A DNA stretch of 11,909 nucleotides from Chloroflexota bacterium (GTDB lineage Bacteria > Chloroflexota > Dehalococcoidia > JACQGW01), in contig JACQGW010000378.1 of NCBI GenBank assembly GCA_016199325.1, positions 1-11,909 on the forward strand. Direction: 5' to 3'. Position numbers and translations under genes: made by a program. Of this stretch, positions 6,746-11,909 are shown one piece after another. The notes below the pieces were generated by a model that was given only the letters and a program-made list of their open reading frames with translations, was not told the DNA's origin and did no database searches. Each line of letters begins with the position of its first letter. Position 1 is the first letter of the stretch.

Positions 6746-6749
6746 ACCG

Positions 6750-7085
6750 ATGGAGATCAGGGTCATCCGCGAATCCGAGACGCGCCTCTTCCTGGAGGGG
6801 CCAGAGGTCTGCCGGGAGTACTTCCGGACGGGCAAGATCACCTTTGGATCCTCCACCCTCCTGCCCGGCCAGACGGGGGCCATCGACCCGGGACACGCCT
6901 CATCGCACGAGGTGTTCTTCGTCAGCCGCGGCCATGTGCTCTTGCGCAACCCGGAGGACGGGGCCTGCTACGAGCTGAGGGAGGGAGACGCCGTGATCAT
7001 CCCTGAGGGCAGGCCGCACGAGCTGACGAACATCGGCATGGAGAAGGCGATCATCACCTGGAGCGCGGCTCCCAGCCCGGCGTAA
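6750..7085 (+). CDS. Small single-domain cupin
   Basis: A 111-residue cupin. Motif 1 reads DPGHASSHEVFFVSRG (46-61) and motif 2 PEGRPHELTN (85-94). H49, E54 and H90 fit the usual metal-ligand positions, but the first histidine of the HxH pair is proline (P47); H53 might substitute. Such small cupins serve as sugar-phosphate isomerases, lyases, oxygenases or simple ligand binders, so the reaction is open. The gene starts 4 nt after the TIM-barrel gene, with AAGGGG just upstream inside that gene, and ends 15 nt before the kinase start, so it is embedded in the operon. No targeting signal is present. Confidence 0.85.
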   Translation: MEIRVIRESETRLFLEGPEVCREYFRTGKITFGSSTLLPGQTGAIDPGHASSHEVFFVSRGHVLLRNPEDGACYELREGDAVIIPEGRPHELTNIGMEKAIITWSAAPSPA

Positions 7086-7100
7086 GGGAAGGAAGTGGAG

Positions 7101-8621
7101 ATGGAGATGGACAACATCCTTGCCCTGGACCTGGGCACGACCGCCGTCAAGGTCATCCTCTTCCGGCAGGACGGGACGGTTCTCGCCAGGTCCACCCAGG
7201 AGTACGCCTTGCTCACGCCCACCACCCTCGCGGTGGAGCTGCCGGCCGAGACCTACTGGACGGCCTTCAAGAAGGGTGTGGCCGAGGTATTGGCGGCCTC
7301 AGCGGTGCCCCCTGCCAGCATCAAAGCCCTCGGCATCTCTGCCCAGGGGGAGACGCTGATCCCGCTCGGCGCCGACGGCCAGCCCCTGACGAACGCCATC
7401 GTCTGGCTGGACAACCGCGCCCAGGCAGAAGCGGAGATGCTGGCGGCGGAGTTCGACAACGAGGCCAGCTATCGCGTGACCGGCCAGGTCAGCATCGTCC
7501 CCACGTGGCCGGCCGCCAAGATCTTCTGGCTCAAGCGCCATCAGCCGAAGCTGTTCCGGCAGACAGCCAGGTTCTGCCTGATCGAGGACTACTTCATCTA
7601 CCGGATGACGGGCTCCCTCGTCTGCGAGGGCTCGCTGGTCTGTTCCACCGTCTACTGGGACATCGTAAAGAAGCGCTGGTGGCCGGAGATGCTCTCCTAC
7701 CTCGGCGTATCGACAGAGCGGCTCCCGGAGCTGCGGGAGTCGGGTGAGGTGGTCGGCCCGTTGCAGCCCGCGGTCGCCCGGGAGCTCGGCCTCTCCCCAG
7801 AGACGCTGGTTTGCACCGGCGCACTCGACCAGGCCTGCGGGGCCATTGGCGTAGGCAACATCGGGCCGGGAGTGATCTCGGAGAACATCGGCGCCGCGCT
7901 CGCCATCTGCGCTACGGTGGACCGGCCGACCTTCGATCCCAGGCGGCGGATGCCCTGCCACTACCACGCCTATCCCGACGGCTACATGATGCACACCTTC
8001 ACCACCGGCGGTATGGTGCTCAAGTGGTATCGCGACGGCTTCTGTGGGCCGGAGGTGGAGGCGGCTGCCCTGGCCGGCATGGATAGCTACGACGTGCTAA
8101 GCCGTGAGGCCGCCCAGGTGCCGCCGGGGTCCGACGGGCTCGTGATGCTGCCGCATCTGCAAGGGGCCATGGCCCCCGAGGACAACCCCAGGGCCAGGGG
8201 GGTCTTCTTCGGCTTCACTCTCCACCATACGAGGCCCTACTTCATCCGGGCCATCATGGAGTCGATCGCTTGCGCCATCAAGCGCAACATCGACGTCCTG
8301 GAGGATGTCGGCATTCCCGTGCGCGAGATCCGATCGCTGGGCGGCGGGTCGCGCAGCCAACTGTGGAATCAGATCAAGAGCGACCTCACGCAAAGGCCCC
8401 TGTACACGATGCAGAACGAGGAGGCGGGCTGTCTCGGCGCCGCGATGCTGGCAGGGCGAGCGGTCGGCATCTATCCCGACCTTCGGTCGGCCGTCGATAA
8501 GATGGTGGCGCTCAAGCAGCGGTACGAGCCGCAGGCCGAGAATGCCCCGGCTTACGCCGCCACCTACGAACGCTACGGCCGACTCTACGACTCGCTTCTC
8601 GATCTGTTCGCGAGCGGGTGA
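7101..8621 (+). CDS. FGGY-family carbohydrate kinase (XylB-like)
   Basis: A 506-residue kinase of the xylulokinase/glycerol kinase family, which phosphorylates a sugar or polyol with ATP. Seen: DLGTT (10-14) for phosphate binding, the catalytic aspartate D243 in TGALDQACG, TTGGMVLKWY (301-310), and the GGGSRSQLW loop (414-422). Overall length fits XylB. At the substrate loop, where xylulokinases have QMHG, this protein reads AQGET (81-85), closer in form to the NQRET of glycerol kinase; the substrate is therefore probably not xylulose. Start choice: the frame allows GTG 7095, ATG 7101 or ATG 7107. GGAAGG at 7087-7092, 8 nt before 7101, favours 7101, though GGAG at 7097-7100 could serve 7107. 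It presumably makes the phosphorylated intermediate used by other operon enzymes. Confidence 0.92.
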   Translation: MEMDNILALDLGTTAVKVILFRQDGTVLARSTQEYALLTPTTLAVELPAETYWTAFKKGVAEVLAASAVPPASIKALGISAQGETLIPLGADGQPLTNAIVWLDNRAQAEAEMLAAEFDNEASYRVTGQVSIVPTWPAAKIFWLKRHQPKLFRQTARFCLIEDYFIYRMTGSLVCEGSLVCSTVYWDIVKKRWWPEMLSYLGVSTERLPELRESGEVVGPLQPAVARELGLSPETLVCTGALDQACGAIGVGNIGPGVISENIGAALAICATVDRPTFDPRRRMPCHYHAYPDGYMMHTFTTGGMVLKWYRDGFCGPEVEAAALAGMDSYDVLSREAAQVPPGSDGLVMLPHLQGAMAPEDNPRARGVFFGFTLHHTRPYFIRAIMESIACAIKRNIDVLEDVGIPVREIRSLGGGSRSQLWNQIKSDLTQRPLYTMQNEEAGCLGAAMLAGRAVGIYPDLRSAVDKMVALKQRYEPQAENAPAYAATYERYGRLYDSLLDLFASG

Positions 8622-8646
8622 GCACCCTGAGCGGATCCCAGACATC

Positions 8647-8658
8647 CCCCACGTGGGG
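8647..8658. promoter_or_regulatory. Palindrome CCCCACGTGGGG before the first AlkP gene
   Basis: A perfect 12-bp palindrome in the 53-nt gap between the kinase and the first AlkP-superfamily gene, ending 2 nt before the AAAGGA ribosome site. As RNA it gives only a 4-bp stem with a 4-nt loop, with no T-run, so it is not a terminator. It could be a protein-binding site or a small hairpin tuning translation of the last two genes. Confidence 0.3.
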
Positions 8659-8674
8659 TGAAAGGACGGCATTG

Positions 8675-10603
8675 ATGAGCAAGATACCCAAGAAGGTGAT
8701 GGTCCTCGGCATCGACTCGGCGATTGCCGCGCGGGTCTACCAGGCGGCGAAGGAGGGAAAGCTGCCTACCCTCCGGAGACTGATGGACGCGGGGGTGTAC
8801 GCGACCAACTGCTTCGTCCCCAACCCGACGGTCACGCCGCCCAACTGGACGAGCATCACCACCGGCGCCTGGCCGGGCACCCACGGCATCACCGGTTTTT
8901 CGGTGCAGTTCGAGGGCGAACCGCTGTACCCGGCCCGCCAGGGCCTCGACGCCCGCTACGTGACGGCCGAGCGCGTCTGGACGGCCGCCCGTCGCGCCGG
9001 CAAGAAGGCCATCGTCGTCAACTACCCCACCACCTGGCCGCCCACGCCCGGGGTTGACTACCAGGTCGCCGGGTACGGCCTCGCGGTCAACGACTACCGC
9101 ATCGGCCTGTTCTACCCCGACGGCAAGGTGACGAACCTCTGCCACGACATCCTGCTGGCCTCGGAAGCCTATCCGCACGCCACCGAGGTGGTCTTCGAGA
9201 AAGCTCACGGCTGGGACGGGCTCACGCCCTCGGCCAGGGCCCTGGAGGCGACGGTTCAGCCGGAGATCCGCGAGCCGATGCACCGCCTGAAGCCGTTCAC
9301 CTGGCACCTGCTGCTGGACTCCTCGACCGGAGGCGCCCTGGATACCGTGATCGTGGCGCGAGAGAAGAGCGCAGCGGGCGTCTTCGCCAGGCTGAAGGTG
9401 GGGGAGTGGTCTCCCCACATCTACGATACGTTCGAGACGGAGAAGGGGCCGCGCAAGGGCGTGTTTCGCTGCAAGCTGCTGGAGCTCTCGCCCGATGGCC
9501 TCCAATTCAGGCTGTACGTGCCGTGCATCTGCGGCCTCCAGGGGTGGGGCTATCCGGAGGCGATTGAAGACGAGATCCGGTCCGAGGACGGGCTGCCGAT
9601 GGGGCGCGCTGGCTGGGAGCCCTATACCTGGGACTGGATCGACAGCCAGACGCTGATCGAAACCACGGAGCTGTACTGCACCTGGCTGGCCGATACCTCC
9701 CTGCATCTGCTGCGCAACAAGCCCTGGGACATCTTCTTCATACACGAGCACTCCATCGACTGGGCCTACCACGTCCTGTCCGACAACATCGACCCCCTGA
9801 CGGCCGTCGATCCTTCGCTGGTCGAGACGATGCAAGCCCTGGAAGTGGCCCTGTATCAGGTCATCGACCGGTGCTTTGGGCGGATTCTCGAAGTGGCGGA
9901 CGAGGACACCGTCGTCGTGATCGTCTCGGACCACGGCTGCAAGTCGCTCGGCATCCCGTTCCCGGTCAACGACGCGCTGGAGAAGGCGGGCCTTCTTGTG
10001 TACCTCCCATCGACAGACGAAGACGAACCGAGGGAAGTCGATTGGTCGAAGACCAGAGCCATCTGGCAGCGCTCGGGCGGCTACATCTGCATCAACGTGA
10101 AAGGGCGCGATCCGCAGGGCATCGTCGAGCCTGAAGATTACGAACGGACCGTGGACGAGGTCATCAAGGTCCTGCACCAGGCGGTGGACCCCGAGACCGG
10201 CCTGCGCCCCATCGCCATCGCCCTCCGCAAGGAAGATGCGCCGGTGCTGGGGCTCTGGGGCGACCGGGTCGGGGACATCTTCTACAACGTCGACCCGCGC
10301 TTCGAAGAGGAGCACGCCTACCATCTGTCGACCGCCCACTACGGCGTCGGCGACCTGAAAGGCATGTTCATCATGGCGGGGCCCGGCGTCAAGCAAGGGG
10401 AGGTCCTCGACCGCAACGTCCATCTGACCGATATCGTGCCCACCATCTGCCATCTGGCCCGCCTCCCGGTGCCCACGGAATGCGAAGGGGCCATTCTCTA
10501 CCACGCCCTCGAAGATCCCGGGGCGCCGCTTCGGGAGATGCAGTCCCTCAGGTCCAGCGTGAACCGCTACCGGAGGGTGCTGAAGCGGCCGGTGAAGCTA
10601 TAA
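8675..10603 (+). CDS. AlkP-superfamily phosphohydrolase/phosphodiesterase, catalytic set intact
   Basis: A 642-residue enzyme of the AlkP superfamily, in the soluble phosphodiesterase/phosphohydrolase-phosphomutase branch. All seven expected two-metal-site residues are present: D14 (GIDS), T54 nucleophile (TPPNW), D362 and H366 (DWAYH), D419-H420 (SDHG) and H555 (TAHYG). About 270 residues (81-350) between the N-terminal core and D362 form a large cap or insert, probably setting substrate choice. With no signal peptide or membrane segment it should be cytoplasmic, unlike secreted alkaline phosphatases. The open frame reaches GTG 8618, overlapping the kinase stop, but ATG 8675 has AAAGGA at 8661-8666 with 8 nt spacing and begins directly before the core strand. 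The family hydrolyses phosphate mono- or diesters; the substrate here may be a phosphorylated operon metabolite. Confidence 0.9.
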   Translation: MSKIPKKVMVLGIDSAIAARVYQAAKEGKLPTLRRLMDAGVYATNCFVPNPTVTPPNWTSITTGAWPGTHGITGFSVQFEGEPLYPARQGLDARYVTAERVWTAARRAGKKAIVVNYPTTWPPTPGVDYQVAGYGLAVNDYRIGLFYPDGKVTNLCHDILLASEAYPHATEVVFEKAHGWDGLTPSARALEATVQPEIREPMHRLKPFTWHLLLDSSTGGALDTVIVAREKSAAGVFARLKVGEWSPHIYDTFETEKGPRKGVFRCKLLELSPDGLQFRLYVPCICGLQGWGYPEAIEDEIRSEDGLPMGRAGWEPYTWDWIDSQTLIETTELYCTWLADTSLHLLRNKPWDIFFIHEHSIDWAYHVLSDNIDPLTAVDPSLVETMQALEVALYQVIDRCFGRILEVADEDTVVVIVSDHGCKSLGIPFPVNDALEKAGLLVYLPSTDEDEPREVDWSKTRAIWQRSGGYICINVKGRDPQGIVEPEDYERTVDEVIKVLHQAVDPETGLRPIAIALRKEDAPVLGLWGDRVGDIFYNVDPRFEEEHAYHLSTAHYGVGDLKGMFIMAGPGVKQGEVLDRNVHLTDIVPTICHLARLPVPTECEGAILYHALEDPGAPLREMQSLRSSVNRYRRVLKRPVKL

Positions 10604-10608
10604 AGGAG
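10603..10608 (+). promoter_or_regulatory. Ribosome binding site that decides the start of the last gene
   Basis: AAGGAG overlaps the stop codon of the previous gene. It lies 9 nt before ATG 10618 but only 3 nt before ATG 10612, so 10618 is preferred. Confidence 0.65.
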
Positions 10609-10617
10609 AACATGGGG

Positions 10618-11892
10618 ATGAACGCCAACGTGCCTCGCAAGGTCCTGGTGGTGGGCATCGACTCCACCGTCCCTGGTCGCGTGTACCGCTGGGCCCAGGA
10701 AGGCCAACTGCCGGCGCTGGGCCAGTTGATGCAGAACGGCGTGCATTGCAGCAGCTACTACGTGTATCTCCCTACCGTGGCTGCCGCCAACTGGGCCAGC
10801 CTCTGCACGGGCACCAGGCCCGGGATCCACGGCGTGACCGACCAGGTGATCCACGTACCCGGCAGCCCTCTGGACGTCGTGTATGCGCCGCCCAGCCTGG
10901 ACGAGCTGCCGGTAGAGACACTGGCGCAGGCCGCAGCGCGGCAGGGCAAGAAGAGCCTCGTGCTGGAGCTCCCCGCCGGTCTGCCTGAGGGTGCCGACGC
11001 CGCCAAGCTGGTGAAGTCCCTGCAATGGCAGTTGGGCCAACTGGTGGAGGACGCCAGGCAGCAGCTCTCGGCGCCGTGGAGCTTCTGCTTCCTGCATCTG
11101 GACCTGCTGGAGAAGGCGCAACAGGCGCTGTCGGCGGAGGGGTACGCGCAGGCCGAGCTCGCGCTGCACCAGGCCATAGACGGCGCCCTGGGCGAGCTGG
11201 TGCAGTCGGCGGGCGAGGGGTCTCTCGTGGTCGTGGCCTCTACCCACGGGCTGAAGCCTCCGGGCAGGCCCTTCCAGGTGAGCGAGCTCCTGGAGAGGGC
11301 TGGACTGCTGGCCTACCTGCCGGGGCCGGATCGCAAGGTGGACTGGGCTCGCACGAAGGTGGCGCCCGTGGGCACGGCGCACCTGTTCGTGAACCTTCAG
11401 GGACGCGATCCCCAGGGGATCGTGGCGCCGGAGGAGTACGCGCAGGTGGTGGACCGAACCATCGACGTGCTGCTCCAGTGCGTGGATCAGGAGAGCGGGC
11501 TGGGTCCCGTCCGGGTGGCGCTGAAGCGGGAGGACGCCCGGGTCCTGGGCGTGTGGGGAGACCGAGCCGGCGACGTGGTGTACGTCCTGGATCCCCGGTT
11601 CGGCGGCCAGTATGGCCCCTTCCTCACAACCGCGCGTGCCGGCGATGGGGATCTCAAGGGGATGCTCGTCATGGCCGGCCCCGGGCTGAAGAAAGGGGAG
11701 GTGGTGAGACGACCGCTCTGGCCGGCGGACCTGGTGCCCACCCTCTGCTACGTGGCGGAGATCGAGGAGCCGCGGGAGTGTGAAGGGGCTGTGATCTACC
11801 AGGCGTTAGAAGAGCCCGGGGGGCTGGGGATGCAGATCTTCAACTTGAGGTCGGAGCTCCAGCGCCTGAAGCGGATTGTCGACAAACGCTAG
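10618..11892 (+). CDS. Shortened AlkP-superfamily paralogue lacking most catalytic residues (probable pseudoenzyme)
   Basis: A 424-residue paralogue of the preceding protein. The first 80 residues and residues from about 154 onward align with it, including an ungapped stretch from GRDPQGIV (263-270) to DPRF (325-328) and GDLKGM (344-349). The catalytic set is largely gone: nucleophile Thr becomes A55, Asp becomes E165, His becomes Q169, Asp of SDHG becomes T209 (STHG), and the last His becomes R340. Only D15 and H210 remain. The large insert is cut from about 270 to about 73 residues. The frame is intact, with a good ribosome site and normal GC, so it looks maintained rather than decaying. 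It may bind the same ligand, pair with the active copy, or have a new role. It starts 14 nt after its paralogue's stop, so the two are very likely co-translated. No signal peptide. Confidence 0.88.
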   Translation: MNANVPRKVLVVGIDSTVPGRVYRWAQEGQLPALGQLMQNGVHCSSYYVYLPTVAAANWASLCTGTRPGIHGVTDQVIHVPGSPLDVVYAPPSLDELPVETLAQAAARQGKKSLVLELPAGLPEGADAAKLVKSLQWQLGQLVEDARQQLSAPWSFCFLHLDLLEKAQQALSAEGYAQAELALHQAIDGALGELVQSAGEGSLVVVASTHGLKPPGRPFQVSELLERAGLLAYLPGPDRKVDWARTKVAPVGTAHLFVNLQGRDPQGIVAPEEYAQVVDRTIDVLLQCVDQESGLGPVRVALKREDARVLGVWGDRAGDVVYVLDPRFGGQYGPFLTTARAGDGDLKGMLVMAGPGLKKGEVVRRPLWPADLVPTLCYVAEIEEPRECEGAVIYQALEEPGGLGMQIFNLRSELQRLKRIVDKR

Positions 11893-11909
11893 AGCGGGGG
11901 TCAGGGGCC

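Noticed and set aside
8618..8674. GTG 8618 as start of the first AlkP gene
   Set aside because: It overlaps the kinase stop codon, lacks a good ribosome site, and adds a 19-residue non-homologous stretch that the paralogue does not share.
8585..10504. Long open frame (639 codons) on the minus strand
   Set aside because: It is antisense to the AlkP gene, whose catalytic motifs are clear. The translation is rich in Arg, Gly, His and Val with no family features, a common GC-rich shadow.
10480..10617. Upstream in-frame start of the last gene inside the previous gene
   Set aside because: The extra residues are an arginine-rich shadow of the preceding gene. AAGGAG at 10603-10608 fits ATG 10618.

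Overview
The window is a GC-rich bacterial segment with nine convincing protein-coding genes and no RNA genes, IS elements or CRISPR. It carries one leftward gene and a long rightward set that reads as a single operon. Nothing in it is diagnostic of a taxon. High GC, a fused LutB-LutA protein and soluble AlkP-superfamily hydrolases would fit an uncultivated lineage such as Chloroflexota or Planctomycetota, but this is a weak guess.

Layout. Positions 1-195 hold no gene, only a seven-copy heptamer repeat. Positions 196-2403 (minus strand) encode a fused LutB-LutA type iron-sulfur oxidoreductase. Positions 2404-2752 are a divergent control region. It has a leftward promoter, a rightward promoter with a 17-nt spacer, and a perfect 13-bp palindrome of the FadR/GntR operator type over the expected rightward start site. 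Rightward from 2753 come: a DapA/NAL-family lyase; the cut-off tail of a HcnA-like [2Fe-2S] protein; a HcnB/OoxA-like FAD/NAD oxidoreductase with a BFD-type [2Fe-2S] domain; an Asp/Glu racemase-family protein; a TIM-barrel protein of unknown function; a small cupin; an FGGY carbohydrate kinase; an AlkP-superfamily phosphohydrolase; and a shorter paralogue of it. Gaps are 4-53 nt, apart from about 100 nt after the lyase gene that holds the HcnA-like tail.

How the genes may work together (inference). Kinase, lyase, racemase-family enzyme, flavoprotein and cupin together look like a catabolic route for a small hydroxylated or amino-acid-like compound. It would be induced through a FadR-type regulator encoded elsewhere, with LutBA oxidising a resulting 2-hydroxy acid. 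No transporter or regulator lies in the window, and the substrate cannot be named from sequence.

The two strongest oddities are these. First, the last gene is a shortened AlkP-superfamily paralogue in which five of seven expected catalytic or metal-binding positions are changed, directly after an intact copy. Second, a recognisable C-terminal fragment of a HcnA-like ferredoxin subunit survives between the lyase and flavoprotein genes, so the flavoprotein has lost its usual partner locally.
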